From the NCBI RefSeq assembly GCF_016625195.1, contig NZ_JACVUP010000003.1, forward strand, positions 124,001 to 188,000: a stretch of 64,000 nucleotides of DNA. The letters run 5' to 3'. Position 1 is the first letter of the stretch. The number at the start of each line of letters is the position of its first letter. Below, in pieces: positions 54,773-63,541 of the stretch. A program made the translations under genes and the position numbers. Origin of the DNA: Erwinia sp. S63 (GTDB taxonomy: Bacteria; Pseudomonadota; Gammaproteobacteria; Enterobacterales; Enterobacteriaceae). Under the pieces are notes generated by a model, which was not told the DNA's origin, did no database searches, and saw only the letters and a list, made by a program, of their open reading frames with translations.

Positions 54773-54780
54773 AATCGCCA
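54761..54780 (-). repeat. Isolated parS-like arm at the end of the AraC gene
   Basis: ATTTCAGCCTGAAATCGCCA holds the same 15-bp palindrome as the parS sites (54761-54775), fused on one side to TCGCCA, the P1 B-box. It is a complete right-arm copy about 36.5 kb from parS. Confidence 0.6.
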
Positions 54781-54793
54781 GGGATATTTTCCC

Positions 54794-55525
54794 TCAATGC
54801 CCACTGGCAGTAGGGCGAACGGTGATTTCGTTAACGTCGACTTCGCCAGGCTGATCGATGGCCCAACTGACTGCTCTGGCGATAGCCTCGGGCTTGAGTG
54901 CAATCTGTCGATAGATTTTCATCGCCTCGCGCGCCACGCTGTCGCTGATGCTGTCTGCCAGTTCAGATTCCACCACGCCGGGGTTGATTACCGTGACGCG
55001 CAGCTCACGCGATTCCTGGCGCAAACCATCGGAAATGGCGCGAACTGCATATTTGGTTGCGCAGTAAACGGCGGCGGTGGGGGAAACCGTTAGCGCTCCT
55101 ACAGAAGCGATATTAATAATGTGCCCCATTCGCTGTGCCTGCATGGTGGGCAGTACCGCAGCGATTCCGTACAACACGCCGCGAACGTTGACGTCCAGCA
55201 TCAAATCCCACTCTTCAACTTTCATTGAACTCATCGGCGAGAGTGGCATAACGCCAGCGTTGTTAATCATCACATCAATGCGTCCATATGTCTCCAGCGC
55301 GAAATCCGCCAGCTTTTGCGTGTCACTGCGCTGTGTGACATCTGTTGCGAGAAAATCCACGCTGGCACCTTCACGGTGTAATTCATCGCACAAGCTTGCC
55401 AGGCGATCGGTACGGCGTGCGCCCAGCACCAGTTTGTGCCCCTGATGAGCCAGATGACGGGCAATGCCTTCACCAATCCCGCTGCTGGCACCGGTTAACA
55501 GAATAACTTTTTCGCTGAAGTTCAT
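54794..55525 (-). CDS. SDR family oxidoreductase
   Basis: A 243-residue classical short-chain dehydrogenase. Cofactor motif TGASSGIGEGIA, NNAGVMPLSPM, catalytic Ser in INIASVGA and the active YCATK are all intact. The basic LGARRTDRL favours NADP(H). Substrate unknown. It is divergent from the AraC-type gene at 55686, which is the common pairing for this SDR type and suggests control by it. Confidence 0.88.
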   Translation of the reverse strand: MNFSEKVILLTGASSGIGEGIARHLAHQGHKLVLGARRTDRLASLCDELHREGASVDFLATDVTQRSDTQKLADFALETYGRIDVMINNAGVMPLSPMSSMKVEEWDLMLDVNVRGVLYGIAAVLPTMQAQRMGHIINIASVGALTVSPTAAVYCATKYAVRAISDGLRQESRELRVTVINPGVVESELADSISDSVAREAMKIYRQIALKPEAIARAVSWAIDQPGEVDVNEITVRPTASGH

Positions 55526-55685
55526 GACGAGTTCCTCGTGTAATTGACGAGGCCATTTTTGATAAAGTTAGCCGGACGCAACAGACCGGATTGTGGCGAA
55601 TGTTTGCCTGATTCTCTCGTCGCCATTGTGCATCACTGAATGAAATGGCTATGCTTTGCCTGAATCTCTCTCTGGAACGCTATCT

Positions 55686-56618
55686 ATGTCGAACACGGTA
55701 AAACAGCAAACCTGCCACCTGTTACGTCAGCTGGCACGTCAGGAAGGCTATACCGAATCCTTGCTGGAGAGTGTGCGCTTTATGCGTGCGGACCAACAGT
55801 GGGCGCGCACGCCGGTGCTGTATGAGCCCAGCATCATCATTATTTGCCAGGGATCGAAGCGCGCCTTTCTCGCCGATAAAATGTATCGCTATGACGCACA
55901 GCATTATCTGGTGCTGTCAGTGCCGTTGCCCTTTTCCGCCGAGACCGAAGCAACTTCTGAAGAGCCACTGCTGGGTATAGCGATTCGTCTGGATGCTACG
56001 ATGGTCGCGCGTTTGGTGGCGCAACTTGCCGACGTTGAAACAGCGGTTACATTACCGCCGGCAGGGATCATCTCCACGCCGATTGATGAGGTGTTGGCTG
56101 AAAGTACGTTGCGATTACTGGAGGCGCTCAGTGATCCACTGGAGGCTAAAGTGCTGGGACCCGCGCGCGTAGAGGAGATCTGCTTTCGTATATTGATGGG
56201 TGAGCAAGGCGGGGCGGTGCGCGCGGCACTCACCTATCAAGGCCATTTTGGCCGTATTGCTCGTGCACTGCAGCGTATCCATGCTGACTGGCAGCAGCCA
56301 CTGGATGTACCGCATCTGGCGAACGAAGCGGGGATGAGCGTGCCGCGTTTCCATCTGCATTTTAAAACGGTGACGCAAACGTCCCCGATTCAATATCTTA
56401 AATCGCTGCGTTTGCATCAGGCTCGTTTGATGATGATTCGCGATAATCTGACCGCTGCGGGTGCGGCGGCGCGAGTGGGATATGAAAGTGATTCCCAGTT
56501 TAATCGCGAGTTTAAACGCCTGTTTGGTCGCAGCCCGGCAGAAGAAGCGCGGGTGATGAAAAGGGCATTTGAACTGCTGCCGCCTGAGCAATTGACCGGG
56601 CGACTACAGGCTCATTAA
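55686..56618 (+). CDS. AraC-family transcriptional regulator (AraC_N type)
   Basis: A 310-residue regulator. The N-terminal AraC_N domain (ESVRFMRADQQWARTPVLYEPSIIIICQGSKRAFLADKMYRYDAQHYLVLSVPLPF) is followed by a C-terminal AraC DNA-binding domain (about 205-305, ALQRIHADWQQPLDVPHLANEAGMSVPRFHLHFKTVTQTSPIQYLKSLRLHQAR). The ATG at 55686 is chosen over a frame open ten codons earlier. Divergent from the SDR gene, which it probably regulates. Confidence 0.88.
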   Translation: MSNTVKQQTCHLLRQLARQEGYTESLLESVRFMRADQQWARTPVLYEPSIIIICQGSKRAFLADKMYRYDAQHYLVLSVPLPFSAETEATSEEPLLGIAIRLDATMVARLVAQLADVETAVTLPPAGIISTPIDEVLAESTLRLLEALSDPLEAKVLGPARVEEICFRILMGEQGGAVRAALTYQGHFGRIARALQRIHADWQQPLDVPHLANEAGMSVPRFHLHFKTVTQTSPIQYLKSLRLHQARLMMIRDNLTAAGAAARVGYESDSQFNREFKRLFGRSPAEEARVMKRAFELLPPEQLTGRLQAH

Positions 56619-56619
56619 T

Positions 56620-56751
56620 TTAACGAATGCCCATCACGGCAATCACCGTCACAATCCAAAACAGCGCACAGCCTGCCAGCATCCACTGCCAAATCAGGTG
56701 GCGTTCGGGATTGAAAAGCGCATGTATGCGTGCACGTAAAATCGTTTGCAT
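56620..56751 (-). CDS. 43-residue small membrane protein
   Basis: A short open frame, MQTILRARIHALFNPERHLI then a single hydrophobic helix (about residues 24-41, MLAGCALFWIVTVIAVMG) ending GIR. GAGG lies about 7 bp before the ATG. The basic amphipathic N-terminus and one helix recall small stress-induced enteric membrane proteins such as YmiA, but no match can be claimed. It starts on the minus strand just after the AraC-type gene ends. Confidence 0.6.
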   Translation of the reverse strand: MQTILRARIHALFNPERHLIWQWMLAGCALFWIVTVIAVMGIR

Positions 56752-56899
56752 AGAAACCTCGGGTCAGAATGTTTAATCGGATATGGAGTGGCTGCGTTCA
56801 GAAAGGTCTGGCAGCGGATAGGAACATTCTGACTATTTCTTAAACTACGATCGACGAGACCAGTCTTGTTTGTGCGAGGGACGAAAGTGGGAGAGGGGC

Positions 56900-56936
56900 C
56901 TCCAGCCGCGCAGAATGGGACTTCACGCGGCTGGAG
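56900..56936. terminator. Long hairpin downstream of the second SDR
   Basis: An 11-bp perfect stem (CTCCAGCCGCG / CGCGGCTGGAG) 9 bp after the SDR stop codon, without a clear T-run. Probably ends the SDR transcript. Confidence 0.45.
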
Positions 56937-56945
56937 ACAACGGTC

Positions 56946-57650
56946 TTACACGCTGTGGGTGACGCCGCCATCAACACGAATGTTCTGAGCGGTGATGTAG
57001 GCCGCGCCGGGTGAGGCGAGAAACGCGATGGTGGCGGCGACTTCTGCTGCGGTGCCGTAGCGCTTGAGCGGTACGCTATCCTGACGAGCATCGTTTTTAG
57101 GCAAGCTGTCGATCCAGCCCGGCAACACATTGTTGATGCGAATGTTATCCGCTGCGTAAGTATCCGCGAAAATTTTGGTGAATGAGGCGAGTCCGGCGCG
57201 GAACACGGCTGAGGTCGGGAACATATCGGTGGGTTCAAACGTCCAGGCGGATGAGATGTTGATAATGCTGCCACCGCCCTGTTTTTGCATAATCGGGGTG
57301 ACCAGGCGCGCAGCTCGCACCACGTTCAGGAAATAGGTTTCCATTCCAACCTGCCAGTCATTATCACTCAGTTCCAGAATAGGCGCGCGCGGCCCATGAC
57401 CGGCACTGTTGACCAGCACATCAATGCGACCCCAGCGGCCCATCGTGGCTTCAACCAGTTTTTGTAAGTCATCCACTGACTGGTTTGATCCGGTGAGACC
57501 TAATCCGCCTAAACGTTCAGCTAAGGCTTCTCCTTTGCCAGAAGAGGAAAGGATCGCAACCTTATAGCCATCCGCTGCCAGTTTTTCTGCTGCTGCGGCA
57601 CCCATACCGCTGCCGCCTGCGACAATCACTGCGACTTTTTCTACTGTCAT
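56946..57650 (-). CDS. SDR family protein with altered catalytic motif
   Basis: A 234-residue Rossmann-fold protein. The cofactor loop VAGGSGMGAAAAEKLA, NSAGHGP (a variant of NNAG) and IINISSAW (Ser) are visible. Where YxxxK is expected the sequence reads SAVFR (in FPTSAVFRAGLASF), so Tyr is replaced by Ser and Lys by Arg. It may use another catalytic residue, act as a binding protein or be non-classical. Divergent from a LysR regulator, which probably controls it. Confidence 0.8.
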   Translation of the reverse strand: MTVEKVAVIVAGGSGMGAAAAEKLAADGYKVAILSSSGKGEALAERLGGLGLTGSNQSVDDLQKLVEATMGRWGRIDVLVNSAGHGPRAPILELSDNDWQVGMETYFLNVVRAARLVTPIMQKQGGGSIINISSAWTFEPTDMFPTSAVFRAGLASFTKIFADTYAADNIRINNVLPGWIDSLPKNDARQDSVPLKRYGTAAEVAATIAFLASPGAAYITAQNIRVDGGVTHSV

Positions 57651-57756
57651 AATCCAGATCCTTTTTCTTTCAGAAGTCGATTTATAGCAGTATAGGGTTT
57701 AAATTCAGCTGCAGAGAGTCAGTCTGATTCGCAATTGACGATAGGAAAACTACAGG

Positions 57757-58650
57757 ATGAGTCAGGGATTTCCCACGTTACCGCCACTCAATGCGCTGAA
57801 GGTATTCGAAGCCGTGACGCGCCATCTCAATTTTCGCCTCGCCGCTGAAGAACTGGGCGTGACTCAGGGCGCGGTGGCACAGCAAATTCGAGGGCTGGAA
57901 AGTAGCATCGGGCTGAAATTGTTCGACCGGCTACCGCGGACTTTGGCGCTCACCGGAGCGGGTGCAGGCTATGCGGTGAGTGTTCGCCAGGCGTTTGAGT
58001 TGCTTGATGAGGCCACACGTGCCTTGCGACCCGAACCGGATCGTTTGACCTTGAGCGTCACACCGACTTTCGCCAGCCGCTGGATGTTGCCTCGATTGCC
58101 CGCATTTACCGCCGCATGGCCGGATATTGATCTTCGCGTATTGGCATCGGAAAGATTGGTGCAGTTTCATCATGAAGGCGTTGATTTGGCGGTGCGCTAT
58201 GGACGCCCGCCGTTTGGCGCTGGGCTGGATGCCACGCTGCTGTTCAGTCAAAGTGTATTGGCAGTGGTCAGTCCGGATTTATTGGCTGAGTTGGGCGATC
58301 CGCAGGATCAAGGTAACTGCCAGCGCTATGCCCTGCTGCATGACGGGCACCATCTCTGGCCTGCTTTTTTCGCTTTTGTCTTCCCTAACAGCACGCTTCA
58401 TCATCAGCATCATTTGCGTTTTAACCAGACTGCGCTGGCCTTAGAGGCGGCGATCAACGGGCAGGGCATTGCCCTCACCAGCCAGCATTTTGCACTAAAC
58501 GATCTCGCCAGCGGTCGTTTGGTGCCCGCTTTTCCACAATCAATGACCGTTGACGCTGGCTGGTATCTGGTGTCACCACGACGTCCGCGCGAACATCCAC
58601 CTGTTGCAGCAGTGCGTGCGTGGTTGCTGGAACAAGTAAAACAACCCTAA
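57757..58650 (+). CDS. LysR-family transcriptional regulator (GcvA-like)
   Basis: A 297-residue regulator. The N-terminal winged helix (PPLNALKVFEAVTRHLNFRLAAEELGVTQGAVAQQIRGLESSIGLKLFDRLPRTLALT) is of the GcvA/AmpR subgroup, followed by an effector-binding domain (about 90-295). It is divergent from the SDR at 56946 with about 105 bp between, the usual place for a LysR-controlled promoter. Confidence 0.9.
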   Translation: MSQGFPTLPPLNALKVFEAVTRHLNFRLAAEELGVTQGAVAQQIRGLESSIGLKLFDRLPRTLALTGAGAGYAVSVRQAFELLDEATRALRPEPDRLTLSVTPTFASRWMLPRLPAFTAAWPDIDLRVLASERLVQFHHEGVDLAVRYGRPPFGAGLDATLLFSQSVLAVVSPDLLAELGDPQDQGNCQRYALLHDGHHLWPAFFAFVFPNSTLHHQHHLRFNQTALALEAAINGQGIALTSQHFALNDLASGRLVPAFPQSMTVDAGWYLVSPRRPREHPPVAAVRAWLLEQVKQP

Positions 58651-58919
58651 ATCAACGAAAAAGGAGCTAATTTTGTTCAATCACAAAATCAGTAAAACTG
58701 ATGATCCTGGTGAGATTATGAATGTTATAACTGACTGAAGATGCAATTATGGGCTTTTATCCTGCAAACGCAGTAGATTAGCAAAATATCACGATATTTC
58801 AGCAAGTAACCATTGATAATGCGCGTTGCAATCCAGCAATGGCTGTGAATAAATACGAGGTCAATCTTCATAAAAATGCCATAAAGGCCAGGCTTCAGCC
58901 TGAAAAGATCATCGCCATC

Positions 58920-60107
58920 ATGACCGACCTTAAAGATGTTTTAGCCAGGGACATCAGCGCCAAAAGCGAAAGCATGGAAGCGCACCTTATTGCCATTCGC
59001 CGTGATATTCACGCGCATCCCGAACTTGGATTCGACACAATTCGTACCGCGCATATCGTCGAGCAGGAACTGTTGCGCCTTGGCCTGTCGCCACAAACTG
59101 GCGTCGGCAAAACCGGCGTGGTGGTGGACATTGTGGGTGAACAATCGGGTCAAACCCTCCTGATCCGCGCCGATATGGACGCGCTGCCGATTCAGGAACA
59201 GACCGGTTTACCGTTTAGCAGCATCTATCCCGGTAAAATGCATGCCTGCGGCCACGATATCCACACGGCGACACTGCTGGGTGTGGCGGCGATTGTTGCG
59301 CAATACCGCAGCCAGTTAAAAGGCACGGCCCGGCTGATTTTCCAGCCAGCCGAAGAGACGCCTGAGAGTGGTGCCGAGGCGATGATTGCTGATGGCGTGG
59401 CTGAGGGCGTGGATCTGGCGATCACTCTGCATAATAAGCCCGAGCTGGCAGCAGGTGAAATTGCGCTGACGCGCGGTGCCAGTACCGCTTCCAGTGACGA
59501 ATTTGATGTCGTCGTCCACGGTAAATCCACTCATGCTGCGCGCCCACATATGGGAACTGATCCGATTATTGCGGCGGCGAACCTCATCAGCCAACTGCAG
59601 ACCATCATTTCACGTGAACTCGATCCGGCGCATTCCGCTGTATTAACCATCGGCCATATTCACGGTGGCTCGACGCACAACATCATTTCTGATAGCTGCC
59701 TGATTCAGGGCACGGTGCGGGCTAAATCGCCTGAGTCACGCGCACATATTGAGCACGCTTTTAAGCGTATCTGTGCCGGCGTGGCGCTGTCGCTGAACAC
59801 CCGCATTGAGGTCAACTATCAGCGTGGCGTGCCACCGTTGATGAATGATGATGCGTTGATTGATGCGCTCGAACCGATTCTATCGCACCAATTTGGTAAG
59901 CCGATTGTGGCGAAACCGAGCGCCAGTTTTGGTGCGGAGGACTTCTCCCTGTTTACCGAGCGGGCGCCAGGTTGCCAGATTCATATCGGGTCCGGAGCGC
60001 CAGGACGCGACGATCATCTGCATAATTCGGATTATCAACCCGACGAACGCAGCATTCATGCAGGCACTCAGGCATTAGCCCGTTTAGCCATCGATTTACT
60101 CTCCTAA
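58920..60107 (+). CDS. M20D-family amidohydrolase (N-acyl-amino-acid / hippurate hydrolase-like)
   Basis: A 395-residue metallopeptidase. Marks are IRRDIHAHPELGFDT, LIRADMDALPIQEQTGLPFSS, MHACGHDIHTATLLG, FQPAEETPESGAEAMI and GAEDFSLF, the full M20D set with metal-binding Cys and His. It removes an acyl group from amino acids or aminoacylated compounds. The frame is open from 58839, but the extra 27 residues do not look like the family; ATG 58920 gives the normal length. Co-oriented with an amino-acid ABC importer 21 bp downstream, so it probably hydrolyses the imported substrate. Confidence 0.87.
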   Translation: MTDLKDVLARDISAKSESMEAHLIAIRRDIHAHPELGFDTIRTAHIVEQELLRLGLSPQTGVGKTGVVVDIVGEQSGQTLLIRADMDALPIQEQTGLPFSSIYPGKMHACGHDIHTATLLGVAAIVAQYRSQLKGTARLIFQPAEETPESGAEAMIADGVAEGVDLAITLHNKPELAAGEIALTRGASTASSDEFDVVVHGKSTHAARPHMGTDPIIAAANLISQLQTIISRELDPAHSAVLTIGHIHGGSTHNIISDSCLIQGTVRAKSPESRAHIEHAFKRICAGVALSLNTRIEVNYQRGVPPLMNDDALIDALEPILSHQFGKPIVAKPSASFGAEDFSLFTERAPGCQIHIGSGAPGRDDHLHNSDYQPDERSIHAGTQALARLAIDLLS

Positions 60108-60128
60108 AATAATGAACTCTGAGGTTTT

Positions 60129-60977
60129 ATGATGATGCGTAAAGGGCTGTTTACCGCTTCCGCTGGCCTGTTGCTGCTGGCTACTTCTGCACTGGTGCAG
60201 GCAAAAGATTTTGGCACACTGAAATTCGCGACTGAGGCAGCTTATCCTCCGTTCAACCAGTCTACGCCGAGCGGCAAGATTGTAGGTTATGAACCCGATA
60301 TGGTGGCTGAGCTGGCGAAACGTGCCGGCTTTAAATATGAAATCGTGGCGCAGAAATGGTCTGGCATGATCCCGGGCCTGGTTGATGGGAAATACGACGC
60401 GGTCATTGATGCCGTCACCGTTACCCCTAAGCGTGAAGAAGTGGTGGATTTCACCCATCAGTACACTGTGAGCGTGTCTGGTTTTGTCACCTTGAAAGGC
60501 AGTGCAGTAGATACCTTGCCGGGTAACGGTGAAGTCGTTCAGGCGGGTGATGAGGCGGGCATGAACAAAGCCATTGATGCGCTGAAAGCGAAATTCAAAG
60601 GTAAAACTATCGCTGTGCAGGTCGCGACTATTCAGGCTGACTTCCTCAACAAATATCTGGCTGACGTTGCCACCATCCGCACTTATCAGGCTGGTCCGGA
60701 AACCTTTGCTGATCTGCTGAACGGCCGCGTTGATGCGGTGATGGCGTCACGAACCAACCTGAATGCCTATGTGAAAAAACACACCGATACCGTGAACAGC
60801 ACGGGTTATGGCTTCTCCGGTGGCGTGTTAGGGCAGGGGTCTGCGATCGCCATTCAGAAGAACAATCCGGAGCTGAAAGCGGCGCTGGATAACGCATTAA
60901 TTTCAATGATCAAAGATGGCACGCTGAAACAGCTGTCAGAAAAATGGTTCGGCGAGAACGTCGCGCCTGCGGAGTAA
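60129..60977 (+). CDS. Polar amino-acid ABC transporter substrate-binding protein
   Basis: A 282-residue periplasmic protein with a signal peptide (cleavage near LVQA-KD, residue 25). The family-3 binding fold opens with LKFATEAAYPPFNQSTPSGKIVGYEPDMVAELAKRAG and includes ATIQADFLNKY and RVDAVMASRTNLNAY. It captures an amino acid or derivative, perhaps an N-acyl compound given the hydrolase upstream. GAGG lies before the first of three ATGs (60129). Confidence 0.9.
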   Translation: MMMRKGLFTASAGLLLLATSALVQAKDFGTLKFATEAAYPPFNQSTPSGKIVGYEPDMVAELAKRAGFKYEIVAQKWSGMIPGLVDGKYDAVIDAVTVTPKREEVVDFTHQYTVSVSGFVTLKGSAVDTLPGNGEVVQAGDEAGMNKAIDALKAKFKGKTIAVQVATIQADFLNKYLADVATIRTYQAGPETFADLLNGRVDAVMASRTNLNAYVKKHTDTVNSTGYGFSGGVLGQGSAIAIQKNNPELKAALDNALISMIKDGTLKQLSEKWFGENVAPAE

Positions 60978-60989
60978 TGCTGAGCGCTT

Positions 60990-61709
60990 ATGACTATTGA
61001 CTGGCAACTGTTAGGGTTTGGTGACGAAGGCTGGGGCGGCGTCTTGCTTGACGCCGCCACGGTGACCGTCACCGTTTCTTTGTGTGCATGGCTGCTGGGC
61101 GCAGTGCTCGGTAGCCTACTCTGTTGGATGCAAATTGGTGGTGCGCGCTGGCAACAGCGTCTCGCCAATGGCTACATCACGCTGTTTCGTGGCGTACCCG
61201 AACTGCTGGTGATCTACCTGTTTTACTTCGGCGGACGCCAGGTGGTGTCCTTCGTTGGGGAAGCGTTGGGCATGCAGGGACCGTTTGATGTTAACGGCTT
61301 TGTCGCCGGGGCTATCGCCATCGGTTTGATCTCTGGCGCTTACCAGTGTGGTGTGTTTCGTGGGGCATTTTACGCTATCCCGAAAGGCACGCTGGAAGCG
61401 GCTACGGTGACGGGTATGGGACGACTGATGCTATTTCGCCGCATGATTGTGCCGCAGGCGTTGCGCACGGCTCTTCCGGGAATGGGAAATCAGTGGCAGT
61501 CGGTGATTAAAGAATCGGCTTTGGTTTCCGTGACGGGCTTGGTGGAAACCATGAACCAGATTTCCACCGCATCCAACTCCACGCAAATGCCGTTTTTCTT
61601 TTACAGCGTCGGCGCGGTGATCTATCTGATCATCACCACCTGTTCCGATTTTGTTTTCCGCTATGTGGAAAAAGTGGCCATGCGCGGGCAACAACGCGCG
61701 CGGTTGTAA
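60990..61709 (+). CDS. Amino-acid ABC transporter permease (HisQ-like)
   Basis: A 239-residue permease of the HisQM group (NGYITLFRGVPELLVIYLFYFGG, GAYQCGVFRGAFYAIPKGTLEAATVTGMGRLMLFRRMIVPQALRTALPGMGNQWQSVIKESAL coupling region). It pairs with the next permease to form the channel. Confidence 0.92.
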   Translation: MTIDWQLLGFGDEGWGGVLLDAATVTVTVSLCAWLLGAVLGSLLCWMQIGGARWQQRLANGYITLFRGVPELLVIYLFYFGGRQVVSFVGEALGMQGPFDVNGFVAGAIAIGLISGAYQCGVFRGAFYAIPKGTLEAATVTGMGRLMLFRRMIVPQALRTALPGMGNQWQSVIKESALVSVTGLVETMNQISTASNSTQMPFFFYSVGAVIYLIITTCSDFVFRYVEKVAMRGQQRARL

Positions 61710-61718
61710 GGAGCCACG

Positions 61719-62405
61719 ATGGATTTCACGTTCTTACAGCATACGCTTGCCGCGTTGCTGCGCGGTTTACCACTGACCCTTAATCTGGCCGTTTTGTCAC
61801 TGCTGGGTGGGGGGATTTTAGCGTTATTACTCAACCTGTTGCGCCAGAATCGCTATGGTAGCGTCTTTGCCCGCTTTTACGTTTGGCTGTTCCGCGGCAC
61901 ACCCTTGTTAATCCAGATTTTTATGATCTATTACGGATTGGGCAGTTTACCGGCGGTGCGCGAAAGTGTGCTGTGGCCGCTGCTGCGCGATCCCTACTGG
62001 TGCGGGTTGATTGCGCTGGTGCTTAACGACGCTGCTTACACCTCGGAGATTCTGCGTGGTGGTCTCAATGCCGTCAGCGTGCAGTCGCTTGAGGCTGCCA
62101 AAGTCAGCGGTATGTCGCGTTTTACGACGCTGCGCCGCATCACCTTGCCGCTCGCCGTGCGCCAGGCGTTGCCGGCTTACAGCAATGAAGTCATCTCGAT
62201 GATCAAATCCACATCCCTGGTCAGCACCATCAGTTTGATGGAAATGACAGGCATCGCGGATTCAATTGTGTCGGAGACGTTCCGCGCGCTGGAGGTGTTT
62301 ATCAGTGCGGCGATCATTTATCTGCTGCTGACCGTGCTGGTCAGTAAAGCTGTGGCGCTACTGGAGCGCCGTTTGTCCCCTTATCACGTTGGAGCACGTC
62401 AATGA
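61719..62405 (+). CDS. Amino-acid ABC transporter permease (HisM-like)
   Basis: A 228-residue permease (FARFYVWLFRGTPLLIQIFMIYYG, NDAAYTSEILRGGLNAVSVQSLEAAKVSGMSRFTTLRRITLPLAVRQALP). AAGGAG precedes the ATG, and it overlaps the ATPase gene by 4 bp (ATGA). Confidence 0.92.
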   Translation: MDFTFLQHTLAALLRGLPLTLNLAVLSLLGGGILALLLNLLRQNRYGSVFARFYVWLFRGTPLLIQIFMIYYGLGSLPAVRESVLWPLLRDPYWCGLIALVLNDAAYTSEILRGGLNAVSVQSLEAAKVSGMSRFTTLRRITLPLAVRQALPAYSNEVISMIKSTSLVSTISLMEMTGIADSIVSETFRALEVFISAAIIYLLLTVLVSKAVALLERRLSPYHVGARQ

Positions 62406-63178
62406 GTAAACCCACTATCGCCCTGAGTCATCTCAGAAAAAGTTATAGCGGGCATGAAGTGCTTCATGACATCAGTCTGACGGCGCAGGATGGGGATGTG
62501 ATATCACTGATTGGCGCCAGCGGTTCTGGAAAAAGTACTTTGTTGCGCTGCATCCCGTTCCTTGAAGTGCCGCAAGGCGGGGAAATCGCGGTCGGGGATG
62601 AGGTGATCACCATTGACAATCCCCACGAGAAACTCAGCCGCGAACAGCAGCGTCGTATCAAACTAATGCGCATGCAATTGGGTTTTGTGTTCCAGAGTTT
62701 TAATCTTTGGCCGCATAAAACCGTGATGCAGAACATTATTGAAGCGCCGGTGCATGTGCAGAAACGCAGTCAAAAAGAGGTGATTGAAGAAGCCGAAGCT
62801 CTATTGCATAAAGTCGGGCTGTATGAAAAGCGCAACGCATGGCCCTCGCAGCTTTCAGGTGGGCAGCAACAACGCGTGGCCATCGCGCGAGCGTTAGCGC
62901 AGCAGCCCAAAGCGATTCTTTTTGATGAGCCCACTTCTGCACTCGACCCGGAACTGGTTGGCGAAGTGTTAAGGGTGATCCGTAGCCTGGCTGAAGAGGG
63001 ACGCACGATGATCATCGTCACTCACGAAATGGGCTTCGCGCGCGATGTTTCCAACAAAGCGGTATTTCTGCATCAGGGCAAAATCGAAGAGTCGGGGCCA
63101 CCGCAGCAGATGTTTAGCGATCCACTCTCTGATCGCTGCCGGGCTTTTGTCAGTAGTCACTTGCAGCGTAATAGTTAA
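62402..63178 (+). CDS. Polar amino-acid ABC transporter ATP-binding protein (HisP/GlnQ-like)
   Basis: A 258-residue ATPase. Walker [11 protein letters not shown]-loop [11 protein letters not shown], signature LSGGQQQR, Walker [20 protein letters not shown] and the switch His in IIVTHEMGF are intact. It powers the two permeases upstream. It closely resembles the truncated ATPase at the window's left edge, which belongs to a second importer of the same family. Confidence 0.95.
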   Translation: MSKPTIALSHLRKSYSGHEVLHDISLTAQDGDVISLIGASGSGKSTLLRCIPFLEVPQGGEIAVGDEVITIDNPHEKLSREQQRRIKLMRMQLGFVFQSFNLWPHKTVMQNIIEAPVHVQKRSQKEVIEEAEALLHKVGLYEKRNAWPSQLSGGQQQRVAIARALAQQPKAILFDEPTSALDPELVGEVLRVIRSLAEEGRTMIIVTHEMGFARDVSNKAVFLHQGKIEESGPPQQMFSDPLSDRCRAFVSSHLQRNS

Positions 63179-63188
63179 CCTCCTTTCA

Positions 63189-63210
63189 AACCCGCTTCGG
63201 CGGGTTTTTT
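63189..63210 (+). terminator. Intrinsic terminator of the amino-acid importer operon
   Basis: AACCCGC pairs with GCGGGTT around a TTCG loop, followed by a run of T residues, 10 bp after the last stop codon. Confidence 0.9.
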
Positions 63211-63541
63211 CTTATCTAAATCCGCAAAAAATAAATTTTCCTGGTTAACGATTTCACCCTGAAATACATTAATTTTTAGGATATTTCTTGCGATTTATCT
63301 TAACGATTTCAGTTAACAAAACAGTGTATACAACATAAATTTTCAGACCCTTCCTGGGCCTGAACCGCGCTTAACTTCAACGACTTAAAATGAAAAGTAA
63401 GAAATTTCCTATATAAATCAGATCACAAAGATCAAATTACCCTGTTGATATCCTCATTAAGCCTAAGATATATTCGCGCAGAATCACACAAGGAAAGTGT
63501 GCTTAAAGCGTGCTTTCCGCGCTTCACTTACAGGAGTAAAT
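63211..63541. other. Leader region of the T6SS locus
   Basis: About 330 bp without a gene. Two parS-like half arms lie here: ATTTCACCCTGAAAT at 63251-63265 (one base off the parS palindrome) and CGATTTCAG near 63305. Otherwise it is AT-rich, with TAAGATATATTC resembling a -10 region and an AGGAG site before tssB. A promoter is expected but not pinned. Confidence 0.45.
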
